Of a DNA stretch of 64,000 nucleotides, positions 20,514-29,728 are shown piece after piece. This DNA is from Chloroflexota bacterium (GTDB lineage: Bacteria; Chloroflexota; Anaerolineae; UBA1429). The notes beneath the pieces were generated by a model. It ran no database searches, was not told where the DNA came from, and saw nothing but the letters and a program-made list of their open reading frames with translations. How positions within the stretch are numbered: the stretch's first letter is position 1; each line of letters opens with the position of its first letter. The translations under genes and the position numbers were made by a program. The DNA is taken from NCBI GenBank assembly GCA_019873625.1, contig JAIOAW010000009.1, forward strand, positions 18,356 to 82,355, in the 5' to 3' direction.

Positions 20514-21164
20514 GTGCAAGAAGGCCTTTCTTCGCGGCTGAGGGTTGGGGCCGCGCGGCTGACGCGCTGGGTTACGTATTTTATGCGCTGGTTTAGCGCG
20601 CACTGGCTGGCCCTGGCCAACTTGGCCGTCTTTTTGTACATAGCCTTCCCGATGTTGGCGCCCATCCTGATGAAGGTGGGAGACGCGCGCGCCGGGCGGC
20701 TCTTGTACACCCTGTTTTCTCCGCTGTGCCACCAACTCCCCGAACGCTCCTTCTTCCTCTTTGGCCAGCGCGCCGCGTATTCGTATGCTGAATTGGCCCA
20801 GTTTCTCGGAGGGGAGGTGCCGCGGCGGTACATCGGCGATGCCGTGCTCGGCTACAAGGTCGCCATTTGTCAACGCGACGTGGCCATCTATGGTGCGATG
20901 TTCCTCGCCGGTTTAGCCTTCGGTGCGTTGCGCCGGCGCCTCAAACCACTGCCCTTGCGGGCCTTTCTTCTCCTTCTCTTGCCTTTGGCGGTGGATGGCA
21001 CGGGGCAACTCGTGGGCCTGTGGGAAAGCACGCCGTTGAGCCGCCTCCTCACCGGGGGCCTCTTTGGCGCGGCGCTCGTCTGGCTCGCCTACCCCCACCT
21101 GGAAGTGGGCATGGCCGAGGTGCACCAGGCGGCAGGGGAGATCATCTCCAGTTGGGGCAAGTGA
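20514..21164 (+). CDS. DUF2085 membrane protein
   Basis: 216 residues with about five transmembrane helices. The family signature is visible as SPLCHQLPERSFFLFG and ICQRDVAIYGAMF, with conserved cysteines near membrane faces. Function is not known for the family. The start is taken as GTG 20514, 27 bases after the thioredoxin gene, but the ribosome site is poor and ATG 20583 is an alternative. Its placement after a thiol-disulfide protein may reflect a shared redox role, which is only a guess. Confidence 0.8.
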   Translation: MQEGLSSRLRVGAARLTRWVTYFMRWFSAHWLALANLAVFLYIAFPMLAPILMKVGDARAGRLLYTLFSPLCHQLPERSFFLFGQRAAYSYAELAQFLGGEVPRRYIGDAVLGYKVAICQRDVAIYGAMFLAGLAFGALRRRLKPLPLRAFLLLLLPLAVDGTGQLVGLWESTPLSRLLTGGLFGAALVWLAYPHLEVGMAEVHQAAGEIISSWGK

Positions 21165-21174
21165 GTCGCCCCAT

Positions 21175-21203
21175 TTGCCGCTCCCCCCAGCCCGCCTTAT
21201 AAT
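21175..21203 (+). promoter_or_regulatory. Promoter of the trmI operon
   Basis: TTGCCG (21175-21180) and TATAAT (21198-21203) are 17 bases apart; the start of transcription would be near 21210, giving a short leader for trmI. Confidence 0.65.
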
Positions 21204-21236
21204 CCCGCACAGGGCCACTGCGGGCTGGCCCATTTA

Positions 21237-22070
21237 ATGACCCTTTTGGTGAGGCGTGCCGTGCGGCTTGCCCAAGAGAACGATCGCGTCCTCCTCATCT
21301 CCGGCAAAGGGAAACGATATTTCGTGACCCTGCGCGCCGGAGACCGCTTCCATACGAACGTGGGGTCCATCTCCCATAACGACCTCATCGGCAAACCCTA
21401 TGGGCGCGTCGTCCGGTCGCACATAGGGCACCCCTTTGTGCTCCTGCGCCCTTCGCTTTACGATGAATTGATGGGCCTCAAGCGCGTTTCGCAGATTATC
21501 TACCCCAAAGAGTTGGGCCTCATCCTCTTTCATCTCGACGTGCGTTGCGGTTCGCGCGTCATCGAGGCAGGCACGGGCAGTGGCGCCCTGACCATGGCCC
21601 TGGCCAACGCGGTGATGCCTTATGGGCGCGTCTATTCCTACGAATCGCGCGAGGAGATGCTTCGCGTGGCCCGGCGGAACCTCGAGGAGGTCGGCCTGGA
21701 GGAGTATGTCGAGTTCCACGAGCGCGATATCGCCGAGGGGTTCGACGAAACGGACGTGGACGCCGTCTTCCTCGATGTGCGCGAGCCGTGGGATTACCTC
21801 CCGCAAGTATGCCAAGCCCTGATGGATGGAGGCTTTTTCGGCACGCTCGTCCCCACGACGAACCAAGTCTCGGCCCTTCTCTACGAATTGGAGCGCTACC
21901 CCTTTTACGACACGCGCGTGATGGAAGTCCTCCTCCGCGAATACAAGCCGGTGCCCGGCCGCCTGCGCCCGCAGGACGTGATGGTGGGGCACACGGGGTA
22001 TTTGATTTTTTCGCGCAAAGTCGCGAGCGACGCCGAACTTCCTGCCCCCGAAGAGGGAAGCGAGGATTAG
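21237..22070 (+). CDS. trmI: tRNA (adenine-58-N1)-methyltransferase TrmI
   Basis: 277 residues. Methylates A58 in the T-loop of tRNA, stabilising it; typical of thermophilic and deep-branching bacteria and of actinobacteria. A small N-terminal beta domain (VLLISGKGKRYFVTL) is followed by the Rossmann methyltransferase with SAM motif VIEAGTGSGALT, an acidic ribose contact near VYSYESREE and AVFLDVREPWDY. The ATG at 21237 lacks a clear ribosome site; GTG at 21261 has GAGG upstream and gives a start closer to other family members. Confidence 0.9.
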   Translation: MTLLVRRAVRLAQENDRVLLISGKGKRYFVTLRAGDRFHTNVGSISHNDLIGKPYGRVVRSHIGHPFVLLRPSLYDELMGLKRVSQIIYPKELGLILFHLDVRCGSRVIEAGTGSGALTMALANAVMPYGRVYSYESREEMLRVARRNLEEVGLEEYVEFHERDIAEGFDETDVDAVFLDVREPWDYLPQVCQALMDGGFFGTLVPTTNQVSALLYELERYPFYDTRVMEVLLREYKPVPGRLRPQDVMVGHTGYLIFSRKVASDAELPAPEEGSED

Positions 22071-22071
22071 C

Positions 22072-22731
22072 ATGGAGGGCGCCCGTCCTGTTCGTTACAC
22101 CTACCCGGCCGGCACCGCGCAGGGCGAAATCGTCATCAAGAACTCGGTGTTCATCGGCACGGTGGGCCATGCCCCCACGGTGGAGGCCGCCCAAGCCTTC
22201 ATCGCCCAGGTGCGCGCCACCTATCCCGATGCGCACCATCACGCCTGGGCCTACCTCATCTATGGGGGGCCGCAGGGCTTATTCGGGTTTTCCGATGACG
22301 GCGAACCGGGCGGCACAGCGGGCCGGCCTATGCTCGCCGTCCTCCAAGGGAGCGGGATCGTGGAAATCGTGGCGGTGGGGACGCGCTATTTTGGGGGCAT
22401 CAAACTGGGTACAGGGGGGTTGGTGCGCGCTTACAGCCAATGCCTCCGCGAGGCGCTCCAATCGCTCCCCGTGGCGGAATGCCTTTTGCACCGCATCGTG
22501 CGGTTTGAGGTAGATTACGCCCTCTACGGCGCGCTTCGGCACCACCTCCCTGCCTTCGGCGTGTACGTGGAGGAGGCCCTCTTTGGCGCCAAGGTTGTGC
22601 TCACCCTCGCCGTGCCGTTCGACCGCGCCGAGGCCCTGGAAGCGATGCTCCGGGAGATGACGAACGGCGCCGTCATCCTGCGATCGTGCGTCATCGGCGA
22701 GCGATATGCCGCCCCGCTCTTGGAGAGGTGA
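22072..22731 (+). CDS. YigZ/IMPACT family protein
   Basis: 219 residues. N-terminal IMPACT domain with HHHAWAYLIY, FSDDGEPGGTAGRPML and GTRYFGGIKLGTGGLVRAY, followed by a ferredoxin-like C-terminal domain, as in YigZ. The family is linked to translation control but its biochemical role in bacteria is unsettled. It starts one base after the trmI stop. Confidence 0.93.
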   Translation: MEGARPVRYTYPAGTAQGEIVIKNSVFIGTVGHAPTVEAAQAFIAQVRATYPDAHHHAWAYLIYGGPQGLFGFSDDGEPGGTAGRPMLAVLQGSGIVEIVAVGTRYFGGIKLGTGGLVRAYSQCLREALQSLPVAECLLHRIVRFEVDYALYGALRHHLPAFGVYVEEALFGAKVVLTLAVPFDRAEALEAMLREMTNGAVILRSCVIGERYAAPLLER

Positions 22732-22734
22732 GCG

Positions 22735-23727
22735 ATGACCCTAAGGCGCTGGATGGGGAAGACGGCGGGTTTGACCTTGCTCCTCATAGCCATCATCCTT
22801 GCAGCGGCCTCTTGCCGGCCGAGCAGCCCCCAAACCTCACCCCTCGCCATCGGTCATCAAGATACGCCCGAACAGCGGCTCCTGGCCGAACTCACCGCCC
22901 TCTTGCTTGAGGATAAAGGGTTTAAGGTGACGCTCAAAGGGGGATTCGAGGGGCCAACCTTGCGCAAAGCCCTCCTCGCCGGCACGGTAGATATTGCCTG
23001 GGATTATACCGGCGTCGTGTGGCGCGAGTACCTGGGGCACGATGTGCCCATCACAAACGCGGAGGAACTCTATGAGCGCCTCCGTGCGGAAGATTTGCCC
23101 GCCGGCATCACTTGGCTCCCGCCCGCGCCGTGCCAACGGCGCGCCGGCGTCGTCATTCGGGCAGACCTCGCGCAAAGCAAAGGGTTGGGCACGCTGGATA
23201 CATTCGCCACCTACGCCCGTTCGAAAGATGCCTCGCTCTCTCTGTGCACCACCGAAAGCCTGGCCTATTTTGCTGGGGGATTGCGCGGCTTTGCCGCCGT
23301 GTACGGCTGGGATCCTTCGCCCGGACGTGTGCGCATCCTGCCGGAGGAAGAGATCGCCTCGGCCCTGGAAAAGGGCCTCTGCCAGGCGGCGCTGGCGCCC
23401 GATGCCTACGCCTTAGCCGATGGGCATAGAACAGTCGTCTTGGAGGATAATCGCGCGTTCTTTCACGCCTCGAACTTGGCCGTGGCCGTGCGCACGGCCC
23501 GCCTCACCGCCTACCCAGCGCTCGAAAGGCCCTTGAGCGACCTGAGCCAGGCCCTGACCCAAGAGGCGATGTCTTCGATGCAGAGCGAGATGGCGCGCGG
23601 CGCCAAACCTCGCACCCTCGCCCGGCGCTTTTTGCGAGAGGCGGGGTTGGTGGGCCGGCCCAAGGTGCCGCCCACGCCTACGCCGACGCGCACGTCGCCC
23701 TATGCTACACTGACGCCCCTTCCGTAG
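22735..23727 (+). CDS. OpuAC/ProX-like solute-binding lipoprotein (orphan)
   Basis: 330 residues. Signal peptide ends LAAASCRPS, so it is probably a lipoprotein. The binding domain resembles quaternary-amine receptors: IGHQDTPEQRLLAELTALLL, then LRKALLAGTVDIAWDYTGVV, which matches the ProX/OpuBC pattern. The permease and ATPase genes usually beside such a receptor are absent. The C-terminus ends in an unusual Pro/Thr tail. It is separated from the IMPACT gene by three bases and followed closely by a HyuA-like gene, so it may bind an amide or betaine-type compound used by that enzyme; this is speculative. Confidence 0.8.
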   Translation: MTLRRWMGKTAGLTLLLIAIILAAASCRPSSPQTSPLAIGHQDTPEQRLLAELTALLLEDKGFKVTLKGGFEGPTLRKALLAGTVDIAWDYTGVVWREYLGHDVPITNAEELYERLRAEDLPAGITWLPPAPCQRRAGVVIRADLAQSKGLGTLDTFATYARSKDASLSLCTTESLAYFAGGLRGFAAVYGWDPSPGRVRILPEEEIASALEKGLCQAALAPDAYALADGHRTVVLEDNRAFFHASNLAVAVRTARLTAYPALERPLSDLSQALTQEAMSSMQSEMARGAKPRTLARRFLREAGLVGRPKVPPTPTPTRTSPYATLTPLP

Positions 23728-23741
23728 AAAGGATGGCCCCA

Positions 23742-25766
23742 ATGCCCATCGCCTTAGGGATTGATACCGGCGGAACCTATACCGATGCCGTCCTTTTGGA
23801 TTACCAAGCGGGGGAGGTCATCGCCGCCGCCAAAGCGCTCACCACGCGGCACGACCTCTCCATCGGCATCGAAGAGGCGATGGCGCGCGTCATCCGCCAG
23901 GCGGGGGAAATCGGCCTCGTCTCCCTCTCGACGACCCTGGCCACAAATGCCCTCGTGGAGGGCAAGGGCGCGCCCGTGTGCGCCTTGCTCATCGGCTATG
24001 AAGAACACACGCCGGTTGATTGGGTGCGCGAACTGAACACCGACCGAATCGTCTTTCTCAACGGGGGCCATACGACGGCGGGCGAAGAGGTCGCCTCGTT
24101 TGACGAACGCGCCGCCCGCCGGGCCATCGCCGAGCATGCCCCGCACGTGGCGGCCTTTGCCATCTCGGGCTATTTTGCCCCGCGCAACCCCGCCCATGAA
24201 CTCGCTGCCAAACGCCTGGTGCAGGCGATGACGGGCCTGCCCTGCACGTGCGGCCACGAGTTGACCCATCGCCTGAACGCCCTGCGCCGCGCCACCACGG
24301 TGGCCCTCAACGCCAGCCTCATCCCCCTCGTGTGCGACCTCATCGCCGCCGTAGAGCGTTCGATGGCGCGGTTTGGCATTCACGCACCACTGATGGTGGT
24401 CAAAGGGGATGGTTCCCTGATGAGCGCCGAGGTCGCCAAAGAGCGCCCCATTGAGACGATCCTCTCCGGCCCGGCGGCGAGCGTGGTGGGGGCGCAGCAC
24501 CTTGCCGCCAGCCCCTACGCCGTGGTGGTGGATATGGGCGGCACCACGACGGATATCGCCCTGGTACGGCACGGCCGGCCGGCCCTCAACCCTCGGGGGG
24601 CCACCGTAGGCCGCTGGCAGACGATGGTCGAAGCGGTGGATGTGCAAACCGTGGGCCTGGGCGGAGACAGCCGCGTTTGGCTCTCAGAAGATCACACCTT
24701 GCAGATCGGCCCGCGCCGCGTCGTGCCCATCTCGCTCCTGGCGGCCTCGTACCCGGGCATCGCAGAACGCTTGGCCGCGCAACGCGGTGCCCGCCCCGAC
24801 CCAGCGCAGGGCGAGTTCTTTATCGCGGTGCGCGGGGCTTGGGCACCAGATGGCGAGACGCCCCCCTTCGAAAAAGAACTCCAACGGCGCCTGCTGGAAG
24901 GGCCTTTGACCCTCGGCGATATCCATGCCCTGATGCGCTATCCCCAACTCTATGCCAAGTACCTTGAGCGCCTGGAACGGGAGGGCCTCATCTTGCGCTC
25001 GGGGCTAACGCCGACGGACGCGGCGCACGTCCTGGGCCTTTACACCGCCTGGGATCCCGCCCCTGCGCGGCTGGCCGCCGAACTCCTGGCCCAGCGCCTG
25101 GGGTGGGATGTGGAAACCCTCTGCCGCCAGGTGGTGGCGCGCACGGCCGCCCGCATTGCCCACGAGGTGGTGCGCAAACTCGTGCGGGAGGCCCTGCCGG
25201 AGGACGATCTCTCCCCCGCAGATGCCTGGCTCCTGAGCAGGGCGCTCGCGCCGAGTGCGGAGGACGCCCTCGCTTGCCAATTGACGCTCAAGCCGACCCT
25301 CACGGCCATCGGCGCGCCGGTGGGCACCTACTTTCCGGAGGTGGCGCGCCTTCTGAACGCGCGTTTGGAAATCCCGCCGCATGCCGAGGTGGCCAACGCC
25401 ATCGGGGCCGTGGTGGGGAGCGTGGTTTGCCGTTTGCACATCCCCATCTTGCCGGATGAAGAAGGGCGCGTGCACGTCCATCTCCCCAACCGCACGGCCC
25501 AATTTGCTGACCTAGAACGGGCCGCAGCCTATGCCGAAGCGCTTGGCCGCCAACTGGCCCTGGAACAGGCCCTCCGGGCAGGGGCCGAGAACCCGCAAAT
25601 AACCGTCTCGCGCGAGGATCATCGCGCGCCCATCAGCCGGGGCGGCGCCGACGAACTCTGGGTGCGCACGGTCATCGAGATCACCGCCACAGGGCGCCCG
25701 CGCCTTGGCCAACCCACGCCGGGGGGCGAGGCAGCCGCCCCAACATCGCAAGGAGAGGCCGTATGA
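23742..25766 (+). CDS. Hydantoinase/oxoprolinase family protein (HyuA-like)
   Basis: 674 residues. ATP-binding acetate/sugar kinase fold typical of the HyuA/acetone carboxylase beta group: LGIDTGGTYTDAVLLD at the N-terminus, STTLATNALVEGKGAPV, SGPAASVVGAQHL and VVDMGGTTTDIALVRHG. Members hydrolyse cyclic amides such as hydantoins or 5-oxoproline with ATP. No HyuB partner is visible. ATG 23742 is preferred over ATG 23733 because the AAAGG site directly abuts the earlier codon. The stop overlaps the next start (ATGA). Confidence 0.88.
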   Translation: MPIALGIDTGGTYTDAVLLDYQAGEVIAAAKALTTRHDLSIGIEEAMARVIRQAGEIGLVSLSTTLATNALVEGKGAPVCALLIGYEEHTPVDWVRELNTDRIVFLNGGHTTAGEEVASFDERAARRAIAEHAPHVAAFAISGYFAPRNPAHELAAKRLVQAMTGLPCTCGHELTHRLNALRRATTVALNASLIPLVCDLIAAVERSMARFGIHAPLMVVKGDGSLMSAEVAKERPIETILSGPAASVVGAQHLAASPYAVVVDMGGTTTDIALVRHGRPALNPRGATVGRWQTMVEAVDVQTVGLGGDSRVWLSEDHTLQIGPRRVVPISLLAASYPGIAERLAAQRGARPDPAQGEFFIAVRGAWAPDGETPPFEKELQRRLLEGPLTLGDIHALMRYPQLYAKYLERLEREGLILRSGLTPTDAAHVLGLYTAWDPAPARLAAELLAQRLGWDVETLCRQVVARTAARIAHEVVRKLVREALPEDDLSPADAWLLSRALAPSAEDALACQLTLKPTLTAIGAPVGTYFPEVARLLNARLEIPPHAEVANAIGAVVGSVVCRLHIPILPDEEGRVHVHLPNRTAQFADLERAAAYAEALGRQLALEQALRAGAENPQITVSREDHRAPISRGGADELWVRTVIEITATGRPRLGQPTPGGEAAAPTSQGEAV

Positions 25767-26815
25767 ACTGGCGGGCCGCGCTGGCCTCGGTCTCTATCTC
25801 AGCCCGCTCCTGGGCGCGCTACCAAGGCGCGTTGAGGGCCATCCAATGGCTGGGGGGATACAGCCCCTTCCCGCTGCACCTCGATCTCGTCCTCACCTGG
25901 CGGTGCAACCTGGCCTGCCCGATGTGCAACCTCCGCCAGGAGGACCACGTGCGCGCCTTTGCGCCCTTCCGGGGGCGCGAACTGGGCACGGCGGATTGGT
26001 GCCGCCTGTTGGAGGACGTCAAGCGCTCCTTTCCCCTCCGGCCGAACATCAACCTCCTCGGCGGCGAGCCGACCCTCTGCGCGGGGTATCTCGAGATCGC
26101 CGCGCACGCCAAGCGGATGGGCTTCCGCTGCACATTCGTAACAAACGGTACCACGCTCGCGCGAGATGCGGAACGCCTTGTGGAAATCGGCGTGGACGTC
26201 ATCACCCTATCTCTCGATGGCGACGAGGCCACGCACGACCGCATTCGCGGGGCGGGGGTCTATCGTCGGGCGATAGAGGGCCTCCGCCGCGTGCAAGAGG
26301 CGCAGCGCGCCTCCGGCCTCAACCGGCCGCGCCTATTTATGGCCACGGCCATCAGCGGCGCCAACTATGCCCGGTTGAGCGCCCAGGTGGAACTCGCCCA
26401 CGCCCTGGGCCTTGAGGCGCTCACCTTCTTGCACCTCCAGTTTCCGGATTCCGACTTGAGTACCCACGGCATTGACGTGCCACGCCTTTTGGAAGAGATG
26501 GCGCGCGCCCAAGAGCGCGCCCGCGCCCTGGGCCTGCCCACCCATTTTTACCCCTACCTCAAGGCTGAGCAGGTGCCCATCTATTACCTGGAACCGGCCG
26601 ACCGCTTAGGGCGGAACTGCCTTTCGCCCTGGCTGCGTATGAGCATCTTGCCGGAGGGCACGGTGGTGGCCTGCGAAAATCACGTCATCGGCGTGTGGGA
26701 GAGGGAACCTCTGCGGGCCATCTGGAATGGCCCACGGATGCGCGCCTTCCGCCAGCGGCTCGCCCGAGAGGGGACGATGCCCTCCTGCGGGCGCTGCTGC
26801 CGACGTTTGTTCTAG
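25763..26815 (+). CDS. Radical SAM protein with SPASM-like C-terminus (first of pair)
   Basis: 350 residues. The iron-sulfur motif CNLACPMC at residues 50-57 is the CxxxCxxC of radical SAM enzymes, followed by INLLGGEPTLC and ISLSLDGDE-type strands. The C-terminal part has further cysteines (NCLSPW, VACENH, CGRCCRR) that could hold an auxiliary cluster. Overlaps the HyuA-like stop by four bases, so it is in the same operon. Substrate unknown; relatives modify peptides or tailor sugar/lipid compounds. Confidence 0.88.
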   Translation: MNWRAALASVSISARSWARYQGALRAIQWLGGYSPFPLHLDLVLTWRCNLACPMCNLRQEDHVRAFAPFRGRELGTADWCRLLEDVKRSFPLRPNINLLGGEPTLCAGYLEIAAHAKRMGFRCTFVTNGTTLARDAERLVEIGVDVITLSLDGDEATHDRIRGAGVYRRAIEGLRRVQEAQRASGLNRPRLFMATAISGANYARLSAQVELAHALGLEALTFLHLQFPDSDLSTHGIDVPRLLEEMARAQERARALGLPTHFYPYLKAEQVPIYYLEPADRLGRNCLSPWLRMSILPEGTVVACENHVIGVWEREPLRAIWNGPRMRAFRQRLAREGTMPSCGRCCRRLF

Positions 26816-26826
26816 GAGGTTCCGGA

Positions 26827-27885
26827 GTGAAAAGGCTCTTGGCGAGGCTGCGGCGTTTGGGCTGGCGCAACGGCTGGAGGCTCATCCGCTATCACCTTCG
26901 CCCACTGCGCTATAGCACACCGCGCAAGGTGTGGAATGTGGCGCGCGTCAAAATCCAACGCTGGCTGCGCACCGAACGCGTCTGGGGTATGCCCTACCGC
27001 TATTACCTCGACCCCATTAACGTCTGCAACTTGCGTTGCCCCCTGTGCCCCACGGGGTTAGGCATCCTAGGTAGGCCCAGGGGGCGCTTCGACTTAGCGG
27101 CCTTTTGCCGCATCATAGATGAGATCGCCCCCTACGCTTATACCGTGGAACTCTATAACTGGGGCGAGCCTTTCTTACACCCGGATATCGTCGAGATGAT
27201 CCGCTACGCCCACAGTCGGCGCATCGCGGTGCGGCTGAGCAGCAATATGAACTCCTTTTCGCCCGAGTTGGCCCAGGCCACGGTGGAAGCGGGGTTGGAT
27301 CGCCTCATCGTCTCGCTGGATGGGAGCACGCAGGAATCCTATGCCCGCTACCGGCGCGGCGGAGATTTGGCCCGCGTGCGCGCGAACGTGCGCCTCTTGG
27401 TGGAGGCGAAACGCCGCGCCCACTCGGAGACACCCTTTATCCTGGCGCGTATGCTCGTGATGCGCCACAACGAACACGAGATCGGGGCCGTCCGCACCCT
27501 GGCCGAGGCACTGGGCGCCGATGCCTTTTCCATCGCACCTATCTTTGTGGATACAACGGATGCCAGCCAGGTGGCCGAGTGGCTGCCCGCCGAACGCGCC
27601 TTGAGCGCCTATGAGGGCGCGCCCGCCCTGGCCAACCGCTGGGCCTGCGCCGAACTCTGGGAGGCGATGACCATCAACTGGGATGGCGGCCTTTCGCCTT
27701 GCTGTTGGGTGCACCAAAAGTCCACCGATCTCGGCAATGCCTTCGAACGGCCCCTCCGCGAACTGTGGAACGGGCCGGCCTACCGGAGCGCGCGGCGGGC
27801 CTTTGCCCGCGGTGGCCCCAAACCGCCCCTCGTCGAGACGGTGTGCAACCGCTGTCGAGGGCAGCCGTTGTATCTGAAAGAATGA
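26827..27885 (+). CDS. Radical SAM protein with SPASM-like C-terminus (second of pair)
   Basis: 352 residues from GTG 26827, which has an ideal AGGAGGT six bases upstream; an in-frame ATG at 26695 lies inside the previous gene and is rejected. Motif CNLRCPLC, then ELYNWGEPFLHPD and LIVSLDGSTQESYARYR. C-terminal cysteines WACAELW, SPCCWVHQ and VCNRCRG resemble a SPASM domain. The sequence resembles radical SAM proteins found next to glycosyltransferases, and a glycosyltransferase gene follows after 12 bases. Confidence 0.88.
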   Translation: MKRLLARLRRLGWRNGWRLIRYHLRPLRYSTPRKVWNVARVKIQRWLRTERVWGMPYRYYLDPINVCNLRCPLCPTGLGILGRPRGRFDLAAFCRIIDEIAPYAYTVELYNWGEPFLHPDIVEMIRYAHSRRIAVRLSSNMNSFSPELAQATVEAGLDRLIVSLDGSTQESYARYRRGGDLARVRANVRLLVEAKRRAHSETPFILARMLVMRHNEHEIGAVRTLAEALGADAFSIAPIFVDTTDASQVAEWLPAERALSAYEGAPALANRWACAELWEAMTINWDGGLSPCCWVHQKSTDLGNAFERPLRELWNGPAYRSARRAFARGGPKPPLVETVCNRCRGQPLYLKE

Positions 27886-27897
27886 GGTGCGGCCCGG

Positions 27898-29058
27898 ATG
27901 CGCATCTGCCTTTACGGGACTTATGACCCCTCCTACGTGCGTAATGCCGTCCTCCAACGCGCCTTGGAGGGGCAGGGCATCGAGGTGCTCGCATGCCGCA
28001 CCGATTGCTGGCCCCCCCACGAGATGCGCCTCCACGCCCTCCAGCATGGGCGGGGAAGGGCGCGGCACGCCTGGCAGTGGCTAGGCGCTCAAGGGCGGCT
28101 CTTGCGCCAGCACAGGCGCCTCCCTCCCTATGATGCCCTCCTCGTCTGCTACCCCGGCCACTTGGATGTGTTCCTGGCGCGGCTCCTGGCCTGGTGGAGG
28201 CGACGTCCGCTCCTCTTTGACGCCTTTCTCTCCCTTTATGAGACGGCGGTGGAGGATCGGCGGCTCGTCTCGCGGCGCAGCCTCCTCGGCCAGGCCTTTT
28301 GGGCCATAGATTGGCTTGCCCTCCACCTGGCCGACCATATCCTGACGGATACGCCGGCCGACGCGGCCTATTTCGCGCGCACGTTTGGGGTTCCCCTTGA
28401 GCGCATCACGCCCATTTGGGTGGGGGCCGATGAAACCGTCTATGCGTCCCGCGAGGCGGCCTTGCCCCCCGAACGGCCAGAGGGCTTGCGCGTCCTCTAT
28501 TTTGGCCAGTTCATCCCCCTTCACGGCGTGGAGATCATCCTGCGGGCCGCTGCACTCCTCAAGGGGCGCCCCATCCACTTTGAGTTCATCGGCAGTGGGC
28601 AAACCTATGCGGCGATGCGCGCTTTGGCCGAGGAACTCGGCCTGAACAACCTCACCTGGGGGCCGGCCTGGCTAGAGCCGAACGACCTGGCCGAACGCAT
28701 CGCCCGGGCGGACGTCTGTTTGGGGATTTTCGGAACCTCCGAAAAGGCGGCTCGGGTCATCCCCACCAAGGCCTACATCGCCCTGGCGATGGGCAAGGCC
28801 CTCGTGACGATGGATTCGCCGGCCGCTCGGGAGGTCTTTTCGCACGGCCAAGATGCCTACCTCTGCGAGCGGGGGTCCCCCCAGAGCCTGGCAGAGGCCC
28901 TCACCGCCCTCCTTGAAGACCCCGGCCTTTTACGGCGCCTGCAACAAAACGGGCGCGCCTTATACGCGCGCCGTTTCAGCCAAGAGGCCATTGGGCAGGC
29001 CCTGCGGACCTGCCTTGAGGGCTTGCTCGCAGCCCCTAACCGCCGATCGCCACGGTAA
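27898..29058 (+). CDS. Glycosyltransferase family 4-like protein
   Basis: 386 residues, GT-B fold. The C-terminal donor-binding half is clear: LRVLYFGQFIPLHGVEIILRA, then EFIGSGQ, LGIFGTSEKAARVIPTKAY and ALVTMDSPAAREV. The acceptor is not predictable. Last gene of the trmI-to-GT operon. Its 3' end overlaps the convergent lipoprotein gene by 23 bases. Confidence 0.88.
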   Translation: MRICLYGTYDPSYVRNAVLQRALEGQGIEVLACRTDCWPPHEMRLHALQHGRGRARHAWQWLGAQGRLLRQHRRLPPYDALLVCYPGHLDVFLARLLAWWRRRPLLFDAFLSLYETAVEDRRLVSRRSLLGQAFWAIDWLALHLADHILTDTPADAAYFARTFGVPLERITPIWVGADETVYASREAALPPERPEGLRVLYFGQFIPLHGVEIILRAAALLKGRPIHFEFIGSGQTYAAMRALAEELGLNNLTWGPAWLEPNDLAERIARADVCLGIFGTSEKAARVIPTKAYIALAMGKALVTMDSPAAREVFSHGQDAYLCERGSPQSLAEALTALLEDPGLLRRLQQNGRALYARRFSQEAIGQALRTCLEGLLAAPNRRSPR

Positions 29059-29656
29059 CCGTCCCCACATCGGTGATCGCCCCGGGCTTGATCTCGATGA
29101 CCGTGTTTTCCTGCGTGGCCACGTCGAGCACGGGGATGAGCCGCAAGGGGTGTTTGATGACCAGCGCGTACATCCCAGGGGGCACATTCGTAAAGAGGAA
29201 GCGCCCCTCATCATCCGTCATCGCCATCGGGGCGTTGTTCTCATCTACCCTCGCCAGGCCCGTCCAGGCGCCCTCGGCGTTCTTGAGGAGCGAGGCCAGA
29301 TAGAGCGGATACCCGGCGAGCGGGTAGGTGCCCACATTCGCCTGTGAGTTCAGGATGATCCCCGTCACATTGCCCTTGCCAGGGGCAGGCGTAACGTGCG
29401 GGTTGATGGGCGTCTGCACAGGGGTCGGTTCTGGCGTGCTCTGCGGGCCGGGGTAGGCCTGCGTCAGCACGGGCGTATAGGTGGCCGCCGGCGGGGTGAA
29501 GGGGCTTGGCTCCGGGTAGGCCGTGGGCTGGGCGATGGGCGGTGTCGTCGCCGTCGCCGAGGGCTGGGGAGAGGGCGAGGCCGGCGCCTTGCTGCAGCCA
29601 AGGAGCACCCCCCCTACCAAGGCCAACGCAATCAGGATGAAGCGCATCGTAGGCAT
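29036..29656 (-). CDS. Small lipoprotein with carboxypeptidase-regulatory-like beta domain
   Basis: 206 residues. Lipoprotein signal ends GGVLLGCSK, then about 75 residues of Pro/Thr/Ala-rich linker, then a beta-sandwich resembling carboxypeptidase-regulatory/Cna-B domains (TGIILNSQANV, DDEGRFLFTNVPPGMYALVI, followed by TVIEIKPGAITDVGTVTV). Probably a surface-anchored adhesive or structural protein. AAGGAG lies six bases before ATG 29656. Confidence 0.75.
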   Translation of the reverse strand: MPTMRFILIALALVGGVLLGCSKAPASPSPQPSATATTPPIAQPTAYPEPSPFTPPAATYTPVLTQAYPGPQSTPEPTPVQTPINPHVTPAPGKGNVTGIILNSQANVGTYPLAGYPLYLASLLKNAEGAWTGLARVDENNAPMAMTDDEGRFLFTNVPPGMYALVIKHPLRLIPVLDVATQENTVIEIKPGAITDVGTVTVAIGG

Positions 29657-29728
29657 CGTCCACTCCTTACCGAGGTAAAAGGCAAAAACCGTCCGGCCCC
29701 CGTCCCTTCACTGCCCTTGTAAGAAAAG

